Shown here one piece after another: positions 11,674 through 21,369 of a stretch of DNA of 64,000 nt. Source of the DNA: Dermatemys mawii. Lineage: Eukaryota; Chordata; Testudines; Dermatemydidae. The translations under genes were made by a program, and so were the position numbers. The notes beneath the pieces are model-generated. The model worked only from the letters and a program-made list of their open reading frames with translations. It had not been told where the DNA came from and made no database searches. The stretch is taken from assembly GCA_007922305.1 (NCBI GenBank), contig ML677333.1, positions 17,429,272-17,493,271 on the forward strand, read 5' to 3'. Position 1 is the first letter of the stretch. Each line of letters opens with the position of its first letter.

Positions 11674-11885
11674 AAAGAACGAGAAGTACTTATGGTACCT
11701 TAGAGACTAACAAAATCATTTGGGCATAAGCTTTCGTGGGCTACAGCCCACTTCATCAGATGCATGAAGTGGGCTGTAGCCCACGAAAGCTTATGTCCAA
11801 ATAAATTTGTTAGTCTCTAAGCTGCCACGAGGAATCCTCATTCTTTTTGCAGATACAGATTAACACAGCTGCTACTCTGAAACCT
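11674..11885. mobile_element. Short palindromic retroposed repeat with hammerhead-like core (family 1)
   Basis: The element is bounded by a perfect 11-bp target-site duplication GATTCTGGTAT (11663-11673 and 11886-11896); one more flanking T also matches. Inside, the left arm (from AAAGAAC to about 11759) is the reverse complement of the right arm (about 11764-11850), followed by a tail with TAACACAGCTGCTAC. Read on the minus strand, the left arm has an intact hammerhead-like order: CTGATGA (plus-strand 11753-11759), one extra A, a six-pair stem closed by a tetraloop, then GAAA (plus-strand 11732-11735) and GCTTATGC. Read on the plus strand the stem and GAAA are intact but CTGATGA is broken at the centre of the palindrome. 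A variable-length duplication of this size fits target-primed reverse transcription better than a cut-and-paste transposon. Confidence 0.85.
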
Positions 11886-11899
11886 GATTCTGGTATGTG

Positions 11900-12290
11900 A
11901 TTATAAGGCCCAAAGAGACCATTCTGAGCCTAACTTCCTGTATAACACAGACGATAGAACTTCCCTAAATTAATTCCTGCCTCCAGTCCAATAACTATGG
12001 TTGAACTACACAGGATCTTTTAAAAGAACATCCGATCTTGATTTAGACTTTCCCATGAATGGAGAATCCACCACAACATTCGGTAAATTATTCCACTTCT
12101 TAATTACTATCACTGTTACATATTTATGCCTTACTTCTAGTCAGAGTTTTTCTAGCTTCATCTTCCAGCCACTGGCTTGTTACACTTTTGATCATGTCAT
12201 TAAACACCATCAAAATGCATGTACACAAGAGGCTAGAATCAAGGTTGAATGGGCCAACTTCACTTTGGTATTTCTTGCTTTTGAGTGCTA
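11900..12290 (-). mobile_element. CR1 3' fragment, antisense
   Basis: Matches, in reverse orientation, the 3' part of an older CR1 subfamily. The left end reads as the element's terminal segment (a fragment for loss of the 'reported/received in the clinic' type consensus is not needed; the visible cue is cctgtataacacagacgat). Next come the aatccaccacaacattcggt block near 12065 and the segment encoding the polymerase tail. Coding content is destroyed. Confidence 0.7.
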
Positions 12291-12391
12291 AATTTTGCAA
12301 CTTTAATGTTCTCTTAACAAGATTTTGGTATGGACATTCTTATCAATATTAGTACTTATCCATAGTTTTATTTAATAGTTGTATTATGGTC

Positions 12392-12480
12392 CTGCTTTGG
12401 AGTGCCAGGCATAGGTGCTGTACAAAAAGTGAACAAAAAGATGGTCCCTGCCCCAGAGAGTTTAGAAACTAATCTAATCT
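12392..12480 (+). repeat. Dispersed repeat fragment (gtgctgtacaaa type)
   Basis: The block ggtgctgtacaaaaagtgaa followed by aagatggtccctgccccaga is a widespread repeat in turtles and related reptiles as I recall it. Related pieces occur at 13905-13985 and 58470-58560. The superfamily is unknown to me. Confidence 0.45.
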
Positions 12481-12831
12481 ATAATCCAAATATCAATCTA
12501 CATGATACTTCAGAGATGAAGATAAAAGATCAGTCCCAAGTCGAAATAAAGCTGTATTATAAGGCAGCCATTTTACTACTGATAACATTAAAAAAATTAA
12601 CCACCAGTCTACCTAAGTTAATATAATTATTTCCTATTCTAAGGCTAAGGCAATAATTCAGTATTTTGGGTACCATAGTTTAGGTACTACTGGTAAATAC
12701 CCTTTTTTTATATGCAAAATAATGACCAATGCATTGACATCATAGTTGAGAGTGATAGGGACAATTCACCATTTTATAATTATACTGCATCATACAGCTT
12801 TAAAAGTGGCTAGTGTACTGTGAACTAAGTG

Positions 12832-13322
12832 AAAAGAACAAGGAGTATTAGTGGCACCTTAGAGATTAACTCCAAAGAGAAACTGCAGAACTGGAATCAA
12901 TTTGCTAACCGGACACCATTAAATTATGCTTGAATAAAGACTGGGAGTGGCTGGGTCATTACACAAACTGAAAACTATTTTCCCAGGCTAAGTTTTCCCT
13001 ACTGTTACTCACACCTTCTTGTCAACTGTTTGAAATGGGCCAACCTGATTATCACTACAAAAGTTTTTTTTTCTCCTGTTAGTAATAGCTCACCTTAGTT
13101 GATTAGTTTCTTAGCGTTGGTAGGGCAACCCCCATCTTTTCATGTTCTCTCTGTGTAGATAGATAGATACCTTCCTACTGTATGTTCAACTCCATGCATC
13201 TGATGAAGTGGGTTTTCGCCCATGAAAGCTTATGCCCAAATAAATTTGTTAGCCTCTAAGGTGCCACAAGTACTCCTCATGCTTTTTGCTGATACAGACT
13301 AACGTGGCTACCACTCTAAAAC
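12832..13322 (+). mobile_element. Long form of the hammerhead-like retroposed repeat (family 1)
   Basis: A 491-bp unit bounded by a perfect 14-bp target-site duplication CTGTGAACTAAGTG (12818-12831 and 13323-13336). Its first ~37 bases (AAAAGAACAAGGAG... to the AGAGATTAAC box) are an inverted copy of a block near its 3' end (GTTAGCCTCTAAGGTGCCAC and onward, from 13249). Between them lies about 330 bp of other sequence that is absent from the short copy at 11.7 kb. The plus-strand core is CTGATGA (13200-13206), one extra A, a stem with two wobble pairs, GAAA (13224-13227) and GCTTATGC. The 3' tail reads gatacagactaacgtggcta then ccactctaaaacc. One duplication spanning the whole unit shows that it inserted as a single piece. 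Confidence 0.85.
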
Positions 13323-13904
13323 CTGTGAACTAAGTGGTTTCTCATAGTTTTCTTTAGCACAGATGGCAAGTTGTAAAACTGTTGCAAAGATTATTTATTT
13401 TAGAATATTTCATCAGGAAAAACTCATTGAGATGACACAGCTCATTTCCAAGGATACCCTGGGGCAACAAATGAGAGACACCCATTTGCATCTACACTGT
13501 TTAAAAAAATCAACTAAATAACACATACAAAAAACAATTACAAAGAGTTATCAGATCTTTAGACAATAAGGCTTCAAAGCTGTAAAACTAAAAGCCCCAA
13601 AGTCTTTTTTATGTTAATGGTAGTTTGCATATTCTCATCCAGAACGGCTGTGTAACATGCAATGTCTATTTACTTCATGCTCATTAGCACTCTATACTGG
13701 GAAATATTTTTCCAACTAATAAGTTACAAGTTTGTTTTTTTAATTACATTTTTGGATATTAAAAACTCAAGTCCACATTCTGCTCTCATATGCACAACTG
13801 TCACTGAGCTTCATAGAGAGCTGATCTCACATACATGAGGTCAGTATCTGGCTCTATACAGCAACAGTATGATAGGGCAAGACAAGAAAAGAGCCCCATA
13901 CTTA

Positions 13905-13985
13905 TAGGCACTATACAAACAAAGTAATAGTCCCTTCAAAGGGCTTACAATCTAAACAGACAAGCAAATGGTAAGGGGAAGACAG
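13905..13985 (+). repeat. Dispersed repeat fragment (gcactatacaaac type)
   Basis: A diverged relative of the fragment at 12392-12480, with ggcactatacaaacaaagta and then gggcttacaatctaaaca. Confidence 0.4.
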
Positions 13986-14352
13986 AATTCATCAGCAGAG
14001 TGAACAGACTGATGGTTTACTAAGTCATGTTGTAGTATTTTCATAATTTTCATTTCTGGAATAGAAGGGGTTGGTGAAAGGGATTGTTTGGTTTTTTTAA
14101 TTCTTTGAATGGAGTTTTCTTAGGAGGGGATTAGCTAAATGGAAATGCAAGGAAGGGGAAAGTGTCACAGAGGGAAAGAGCTAAGGGGCTAAGACAAGGA
14201 ATGGAGGGAGGGAAGCATGCCGATGGAGTGAGGCTGAGAGGAAGAGTATGAGAGGGGGCAGGAAGGTGTGGGGGCAAAGAACTGCTAAGCACAGGGAAGA
14301 ATGGCCCATCAAAACTGTAAGAACTGTAGAAACCATCCTGATATCGTCAGTG

Positions 14353-14665
14353 TCCAACAGTCGCAGTATTGCTAATCCCAAACATTCAAAAATCACATCA
14401 GGTCCCAAACAATCCTGTGATTGACTTAAAAATCAGGTCATTTAATCAGAAAACAAAAGTGGTGTTCTTTATGTTTTCCTTCTGGTTTCTGAGGCTGTAG
14501 GTCATGCTATTCAGGTCCAGTTTTCAAGTTTTTTACCTCCATGTAGGAAAAAAAAAATTTTTTTAAGTAAAAGCTGAGATTTTTGGGCACTTCTTATGGC
14601 AGCAGCTGGAACACTAAGAAAAAATATCAAATATTGTTATAAAATCACATGAGTTGGCAACACTG
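14353..14665. mobile_element. Short inverted-repeat DNA element
   Basis: The ends CAGTATTGCTAATCCC at the left and GAGTTGGCAACACTG at the right are diverged inverted copies. Internal sequence such as aaatcacatcaggtc near the left and aaaatcacatgag near the right continues the inverted symmetry, around an A/T-rich centre (14548-14566). This fits a non-autonomous DNA transposon, probably hAT-like by analogy with a repeat I recall from turtles. No clean 8-bp duplication was found. Confidence 0.5.
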
Positions 14666-15194
14666 AGAGTCCTTCCTGAGGCTGCTTCCTCCTATTGACT
14701 TGAATTTCTCTAGACCTGGGAGCGGGCTTCTTTCTGGAATTTTTGTTTTACGCAGTCCTCATGGTTTAGGGGATTGGAGTTATCACAGGTCCCTTCCTTA
14801 CCCACAGAACACTAAGTACACAGATTTCAATTTAATCAAGACAGAGGTTAACACCCCTTTTCTTGTACAAAGGGCTAGAGGACTGCTAATAATCATTAGA
14901 GGTCTAGACCAAGGTCCAGAGTCTCATTTGGAAAAAAAAACAAAAAAACCAGCCTCTCTGAGACCTGCCCATAGCACTAACAAAGCATTGGCTTAGTTTG
15001 GATTTAGCATGGAGAGTCTTATTTAATGAGTCACACAACTATTTCCTGCAGTGCCTTCATTCTCCTTGAAGGTCTCCTGTGTAGGTACTTGCGAGTTTAC
15101 AGAATCCAACACGTCAGCAGTCAGATGTGGCTGCAGATTTACTATGGGTTACTTTAGACTAATGAAAAGGGTGATGAGTTCAGGTTCAAAGCTT

Positions 15195-15365
15195 ACAGCA
15201 GAGAGGCCCACAGAAGTTTGAATCCCAGACAATCCCCTACTTTTGCAACAACTGAATCTTGGTTGTCACAGTGGATTGAGCCAAGGACCTCTAGAGCTGA
15301 AGCATGAGCCTCTAGCGCTATAGCTAAAAGACTAACTCCTCCTGCCGCAGTCTCAGATTCTGTAG
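15195..15365 (-). repeat. tRNA-derived SINE, antisense
   Basis: On the minus strand there is an A-box-like stretch (tagctatagcgctagagg, around 15310-15330) followed at the expected spacing by a B-box-like ggctcaatcc (around 15277-15287). The block with catgagcctct between them matches a tRNA-type SINE that I recall from turtles. The fragment is old and its 3' tail is not recognisable. Confidence 0.45.
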
Positions 15366-15369
15366 ATCG

Positions 15370-16530
15370 GGCACAGATGGGAGCACATAGCACATGAGTG
15401 CACTGGGTTACAGTAGTATGTGTTCATACAGAAAAAAATGAAAGTGCTTCTCTGAATACTTTAATTGGCAATAAAAATCTACCATTTTCAGAACATTATG
15501 AAGTCCATTGAATGGTTAAACGCTCTGACTAAAGCAAGAAATATTTAATTTTAATTTTAAAAATTTATGTCAGACACTTTTAAAAATGGTTTACATCCCT
15601 TAGCTGGTTGTGCTTTTTTCCTTCCCATTTGTACTGATCACAGATCAAAGTCATTTATAATTTTCTCCAGCATAACAAGATTTACAAAAATGGATTTACT
15701 GCACCATCATGTTCTTTTGCATGTATTGGAGCAGACCCTCAGATGCTCATTTATTTTAGCTAATTTGTGCCATCTACATAGAGTTATTCTGATTTGTACC
15801 AGTTGGAAGTCTAGTTCAATGTATTTATTCTTAAGTGCGCACACATGCTACATATTTAGTAAAAGGTTTTATGACAATACAGGAAATCCCACTTCTACAG
15901 ATAGCTTACCTGGACTCCTTTGTACTAGTTTGGTTTTTCTATTGTATAGAAGTTTGCTGTTATAGCCTTTGTACTTTTGATACACAAACAGTCCTGGTCC
16001 AGATTTAAACATCAGATAAATTAAAAACTGATTGGATTTTTGACACACACTCCCATATGTTTTATATTGCTCTGTGCCATCTCATTCTTTTGAAGTGTCA
16101 CCTCCTAATTAATCAAAAAAGTTAGGATATTAAAATACTAAAAGGGAGTGATTACAGCAAGACTTGTGATGCTCAAATGAGATACAATTTGGTTTGGAAA
16201 ACCAACTGGCCCCAAGCCAAATGAGAGATGGCACATTGTCTAATTCTAGGGAGTCCAGAGAGCAGAACTGGAATAGAAAAAAATGTTGTCATCCCCCTGC
16301 CAATGAGTAGCAGATAATGGGGACTTAACAAGTAGGCTTGCCATTGGAGAAATCGGTAACGCAGATCTAAAGATATTCTTAATGCAACTTGCTTAGTTTA
16401 CACTACGTACACAACCATCTTTGAACTGAGGTGGTCACAAAACAGCATGCCACCTATCCCCCTTTTCAGAGACCTTGGTCCAAATGCCAAAGCCCAGTTT
16501 CCAAGAGCAATAGTGTGCTAAAAATTTACT
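15370..16530. other. Intergenic stretch, nothing recognised
   Basis: A 132-codon open frame at 15567-15965 is rich in hydrophobic and aromatic residues but has no domain, and its composition is what AT-rich random DNA gives. I do not call it a gene. Confidence 0.5.
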
Positions 16531-16721
16531 CTAGTTGGGGCTTGTCCACACAGGTAGGTTAATCCACAGCTTTTTTATGCTTATCAGCTTGCACATGGGA
16601 CAATGTGCCCTTTCCCAATACACATCATTGTATACACACAGCAACAGCTTGCTGTATTCTAAGTATGTGGTGTTCTCAGAGGGTGTGCCAGGGCCCCTTG
16701 CTGTGCTGCTAAGCAGTGTGA

Positions 16722-17446
16722 ATTCTGGGATTGTTAGGGACCAAATGGCTAGGCAGCAGTTCTGCAGAAAAGGACCTGAGGGTTACAGTGGATGATAAGG
16801 TGGATATGAGTCAACAGTGTGCCCTTGTTGCCAAGAAGGCTAACAACATTTTGGGTTGTATAAGTAGGGGCACTGACAGCAGATCAAGAGACATGATCAT
16901 TATCCCCTATATGGCATTGGTGAGACCTCATCTGGAGCACTGTGTCCAGTTTTGGGCCCCAGACTACAAGAAGGATTTGGGAAAACTGGAGAGTCCAGCA
17001 GAGGGCAACAAAAATTATTAGGGGGTTGGAGCATATGACTTACGAGGAGAGGCTGAGGGAACTGGGCTTGTTTAGTCTGCAGAAGAGAAGAATGGGGGGT
17101 GGGATTTGATAGCTGCTTTCAACTACCTGAAAGGGGATTCCAAAGAGGATGGATCTCTAGACTGTTCTCAGTGGTACCAGATGACAGAACAAGGAGCAAT
17201 GGTCTCAAGTTGCAGTGTGGGAGGTTTAGGTTGGATATTAGGAAAAACTTTTTCACTAGGAGGGTGGTGAAGCATTTGAATGGGTTACCTAGGGAGGTGG
17301 TGGAATCTCCTTCCTTAGAGGTTTTTAAGGTCAGGTTTGACAAAGCTGGGATGATTTAGTTGGGGATTAGTCCTGATCTGAGCAGGGGGTTGGACTAGAT
17401 GTCCTCCTGAGGATTCTTCCTATCCTAATCCTCTACGATTCTATGA
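16722..17446 (+). mobile_element. CR1 3' fragment (polymerase tail and 3' end)
   Basis: A 5'-truncated CR1 starting within the C-terminal part of the reverse transcriptase. The frame reads [11 protein letters not shown], then MSQQCALVAKKANNILGCIS, then the conserved block around VRPHLEHCVQFWAPDYKKDL. After about 17020 the frame shifts, then FNYLKG and the [20 protein letters not shown] segment continue in another frame (17119-17340). The terminal untranslated segment ends in gattctatga at 17437-17446, the typical CR1 3' octamer repeat. This copy retains the ~260 bp missing from the antisense copy at 5.3-7.1 kb and serves as an internal reference. Confidence 0.9.
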
Positions 17447-17810
17447 CCCACATGAAATTAATAGGCAGCATGTTTAAAACAAAGGAAAGGAAGGACTTCT
17501 TCATACAACATTCAATCAATCTGTGGAACTCCTTGGCAGGGGATGCTGTGAAGGCCAAAAGTATAACTGGGTTCAAAGAAGAATTAAATAAGTTTGTGGA
17601 GATTAGGCCCATGCATGGCTATTAACCCAGTCAGTCAGGGATGTAACCCCTTTCTCGGGGTGTCCCAAAACATCTGAGTGCTAGAAGCTGGGACTGGACT
17701 AATCGGAGATAGATCACTCAATAGTTGTCCTGCTCTGTTCCTTCCATCTGGCACTGGCCACTGTCAGAAGACAGAAAATTGCTCTGACACAGTATGGACA
17801 TTCTTATTTA
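17447..17810 (+). mobile_element. Second CR1 3' fragment, other subfamily
   Basis: Begins directly after the previous CR1's octamer end. It carries the 3' segment of a different CR1 subfamily: KLIGSMFKTKERKDFFIQHS, then INLWNSLAGDAVKAKSITGF (17443-17600), then the subfamily 3' untranslated region with gctagaagctgggactggac and a terminus near cagtatggacattcttatt. The same subfamily is seen at 53.99-55.40 kb. The tight junction means that one element inserted at or near the truncation point of the other. Confidence 0.85.
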
Positions 17811-17819
17811 TCTTAATTG

Positions 17820-18170
17820 GGAAAGGAATGTTTGGGCTCAGGAACACTAGGGATATTAATGGCATGGAGATTGCCTCTTTTATCCCAGCCTATCCTCTGC
17901 TTCTCTGGTTACTGGAGCCATTCACAGGTCAGTTGGATAGAAGGAAAGAACATGTTATCTACTGCCTTAGTAGTTGAGCGTGCATTTGGCCGTTTTAAAG
18001 AAAGGTGGTGCTGTTTATGGGATAGGCTAAAAGCAACAGAAAAAATGTCCCCATGATCGCAACAGCCTGTTGAATTTTGCCTCGTTTGAGAGAATAATGG
18101 AGAATGCCTTAATGATGTGTGGGAAGCTGAGGCACAGAGATTTGCTCAGTGGTTTGAGCAACCAGCAAGG
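17820..18170 (+). pseudogene. Harbinger transposase (DDE domain) C-terminal fragment
   Basis: The transposase would cut and rejoin the terminal repeats of a PIF/Harbinger element in the nucleus. One frame (to about 17975) reads AYPLLLWLLEPFTGQLDRRK and then EHVIYCLS, matching the family segment GD-AYPL-PWLM-PFTG-L, -KE-FN-RLS. A +1 shift then gives VVERAFGRFKERWCCL at 17962-18010, which carries the third catalytic acid (the E of VVERAFG). The catalytic aspartate of the GDxAY motif is lost: IPAYPLL has no GD before it. A stop at 18053 and a small deletion where the HNFC-type segment should be break the rest. Everything upstream of FRN is absent. Confidence 0.85.
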
Positions 18171-18784
18171 CATCCAATACAAAATGGAAACAGCTAAGGC
18201 AATGTCTGTTATTCTTATTTTGAGTCTCAGGCCCAAACATCCAGCTGTTAACCTGTGCAGGTGGAGTGGGAGAGGGATGGACTGTGAGCAGGTCAGTGTT
18301 GTTTGTAGGTGGTAGAGGTGCAATGCTATGGTAATCCTTTTTTAGCTTGTGTCTTTGCCTACATACCTTTGTAAAACCTTATGAATTATATAACAAATAA
18401 TGAATTTCTGTGTTAAGTGCATTGTTGTCTTCTTATGAATGAATTTTTCATTGTTTAATTATAAAAACAATCTATTATGGAACAAACAAAAATAAACCTT
18501 CAAATGAAATGATACTGAAAAGGTCTTTAATTATGAATCAAAATAATCTTTTGTGTTATAGCGACAAAGAAACAGTTAATTAAAAACTATAGTCAAACAG
18601 AACAGTAAAGTGCAGCAATACAGTGCAATGCAGAGCCTGAGCTTGGCTCTGTGAAGGTAATGGCCTCTGGGAGCGCTATTGCAGGTACAGCTGAGAGGAG
18701 CTGCTGGTCTTCCCAGTATCCTAGGCTTTGTTCAAGGGCTGCAGAACACGTCTGAGTCCTGGTTTACAAGACTACATTTCTTGC

Positions 18785-19080
18785 TGCCCTAACAGCTGCA
18801 TGTGCTGCAATGGAGAATTCTGGCTCTATATTGCCTCCAGGAGTTTCCTCTGTATCTCACTATCTTTTTCGATACTGTCTTTCGCCGTGCCAATGCTGTC
18901 TTTGGCAACTGCCTCTGTGTTCTTTGCCACTGCCACAATCTCTCTGGAGAGCTCCCTGTCTGTTTCTCACTCTGTCCTCAAATACTACCTCCATCTCTCT
19001 ACTATTTTCAGGGTGGGAAATTCTGTTATGATGTCCACAAACATTTCATCACAACTTTCCTGTTTCCTCCCTTCAGGTTA
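18785..19080 (-). pseudogene. Possible Harbinger accessory (MYB-like) protein tail
   Basis: On the minus strand a broken frame reads CDEMFVDIITEFPT and, after stops, EIVAVAKNTEAVAKDS and then EKDSEIQRKLLEA. This is an alanine-, lysine- and glutamate-rich, heptad-like helix. Autonomous Harbinger elements encode a second protein with an N-terminal SANT/MYB domain and a coiled-coil tail, commonly next to the transposase, and position and orientation fit. No SANT domain is visible, so this remains an inference. Confidence 0.35.
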
Positions 19081-19670
19081 GCAGGGCAGTATAGCACAAC
19101 AATAATAAAAAGTAAAGTTAAATACTTGTATCCCAAGGTGCCCTCCATAGGACCTGCCTCCTCAGTCCTGGCTTACGTTACTTCCTGGGAAGTGAGGTTG
19201 GTTGCTGCAGGGCAGAAATCAGGCTCACCTTCTGGAGCAGGTAAACCAACAGGTCAATAACACCAACTAAGCAGTGTGCAGCAGCACTGTGTGCACACAA
19301 ACAATACACTTAACAACTTGAGTCACAGCAAAAGTTAGTTCACTTTGAAAGACGATTCCAGAGTTCATGACAAATGTATAGGAAGTACCATACAGTGGAC
19401 TGAGTCATGCTTACATGAGCATTTTCAAATCAGAATAACTCAATGTAATCCACTTTAAACCCCCTATGTAGGCAAGCCCTAAGGAGGCTAATGCAGAGTA
19501 CTAAGTCCCTTGCACAGCTTCCCTGAAGAATTACATCAGAAAACCAGCTACACAACATTGTCTTCCAAGACTACAAAACTAGCTCACACCCTAAGAAAAA
19601 GAACTTGTAACACTATATAAAACAATACCATCTGGCAACCCCAGCCATAGCCATACCCTCTTTCACACTA

Positions 19671-19742
19671 AGGACCTGATCCACAGCTTTTTGAAGTCAG
19701 AGGGAGTCTTCCTCTTAACTTAATAGGCTGTGGATCAGGCCC
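19671..19742. repeat. Small foldback repeat
   Basis: Arms GGACCTGATCCACAGC and GCTGTGGATCAGGCCCC enclose a short spacer. This is a typical small palindromic repeat of turtle-like genomes. Confidence 0.6.
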
Positions 19743-19744
19743 CA

Positions 19745-21365
19745 ATAAAAATCCTTCCCAGCATAAATATTGCTTTATGATATTAATCATAGAATCAGTA
19801 GAATCTCAGAACTGGATATTTCATTTCCCTTTGCTGCAGCTTTAAGGTCCCTCACAGAAGATACAATATGTATTTGTACACCTATGTGGCACTTGTTACA
19901 TACAAGCATGCAGGTTGCCTTCCCCTCCCCCATCCTCAGTGAGGTAACACTTTTGTGGCAGTTTCTACTACAAGGGCTCAATCATCCACTCCTTGCACAC
20001 TCAAACATTCAATTGAAGTCAGTGGGAAATCTGAGTGAACACCTGCCATGGTTATAGGACAAGCTTCACTTTAGATCTCTTTTTGCCCCTCTCTAGTATA
20101 CCTTTCTGGTGAGGGGTCTGGCTACCATCACCTACCTCAAGGATGGAACCATGCATTTCAACAGCGTTGGGACTGGATTTCTGGACCCACTTCACAGCTT
20201 CCTTTGCTTTGACTTGATGCAGCTGGGCAGCATAATATTGCACAGGTAAATTGAAGTGCATATGATAGTTATAAAAAAATACATAACTCCCTCATTCTCC
20301 AGAACATGTAATACAGTATTCACCTATGTCTGGATCTGTGTGCTATCCCTAAAAAGAGACAAAGAATGCTGCATGATGGAATGATGAACCTACATTTTCA
20401 GTGCCAACATAAAATTAACTCGCAGGAAACAATGCTCTACTGAAAGGAAAATTGTGTTAAGTACATGTTAATGCCATTTACTTCTCCATTTGGAACCTCT
20501 AATGAAAACTATTTATAAAACAAATGGCTAATTATATTATACTTGCTGAATAAACAAACATTCAGAACATACGATTCACTAAGGCTGGAGATTAGCAATT
20601 AACTGTGATATCCAATTTGAGCTAAAATGTGGGGGAAAGGACAGATTGAACCATATTGATCAGAAAAGGATCACCCCTGGGAGGAGGGGGTGGGTAGATG
20701 AAAGTAGGGGAGTGTGCTAGGAACATGGCACGAGTGCCTCTAGTGTTTTTCCACAGTCTGAATTAACGCCATTTTCTGAAAAAATATTTGCTTTTGCTTT
20801 TGCCGCATCAGGCTGGGTAGAAAAGACAGAGATTTTTTTTTGTATTAACTTTTGCAAAACTACTAAACAAGCAATTGTCATATAATCATAAATGTTATTG
20901 CTGAGAAAGACTTATTAGACTGCCTATGCCATACCTCTACTAGTGGAGGACAAAGCTTTTAGCAAGAAGTTGTAGCATTTATTAATCTGATGACGCTAGA
21001 TGTATCACAAACACTGATCACAAAGTGTCCATGATTATAACCTACTCACCTCTGTATAAAAGAGGTCTGCACAGGAGAATTACATAGGTGCCAAGGGAGA
21101 TGAAATCCTCTCCATAAACAGGGAGGGGAACAGGTGTACACTCCGATGCTGGCTACTACTACTACAACCCTCACTGTGAGGAAGGAGAGGGATTGTGGTG
21201 TAGATGATTCTCTCCATTCATAAATGAATTACTAATGCCCAATCTGTACCCTTTCCATGCTTGTGCCTTGAAAGACACCACTGAGTTTGTTCCACACCAC
21301 ACAAGATCTGAGAAGTCTTCCTACATGGCTTCTCTGCTTCCCAATTCACCCATGTATAGGAAACA
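19745..21365. other. Intergenic stretch, nothing recognised
   Basis: No convincing coding frame. A 20-30 bp scrap resembling a CR1 terminus lies at 19785-19812 but is too short to call. Confidence 0.5.
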
Positions 21366-21369
21366 GTTT

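Larger units (their letters stand above)
16537..19482 (+). mobile_element. PIF/Harbinger DNA transposon relic with nested CR1 copies
   Basis: The left end GGGCTTGTCCACACAGGTAG (from 16538) and the reverse complement of the right end, AGGGCTTGCCTACATAGGGG (ending 19480), match at about 17 of 24 positions over the terminal 24 bases, mostly differing by transitions. Between them lies an unmistakable PIF/Harbinger transposase C-terminal region (17820-18170) and, in antisense, a coiled-coil-like remnant that may be the second (MYB-like) Harbinger protein. Two CR1 fragments (16722-17810) sit between the left end and the transposase. Removing them leaves about 1.9 kb, so the transposase N-terminal half was lost. 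The 3-bp target duplication typical of this superfamily could not be resolved. Confidence 0.65.

Noticed and set aside
11674..13322. Interpretation of the palindromic repeats as ordinary MITEs
   Set aside because: The duplications are 11 and 14 bp, not a constant short length, and the 3' tail is not mirrored at the 5' end. A retroposed origin fits better, though it is not proven.
15567..15965. 132-codon open frame
   Set aside because: Hydrophobic and low-complexity, with no family resemblance; such lengths are expected by chance in 64 kb.
18145..18165. gctcagtggtttgagc, resembling a tRNA-type SINE A box
   Set aside because: It lies inside the Harbinger transposase relic and is explained by the family's coding sequence (RFAQWFEQ-like).
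19785..19812. catagaatcagtagaatctc, resembling a CR1 3' terminus
   Set aside because: Only about 25 bp match and the expected next block is missing, so it is too short to separate from chance.
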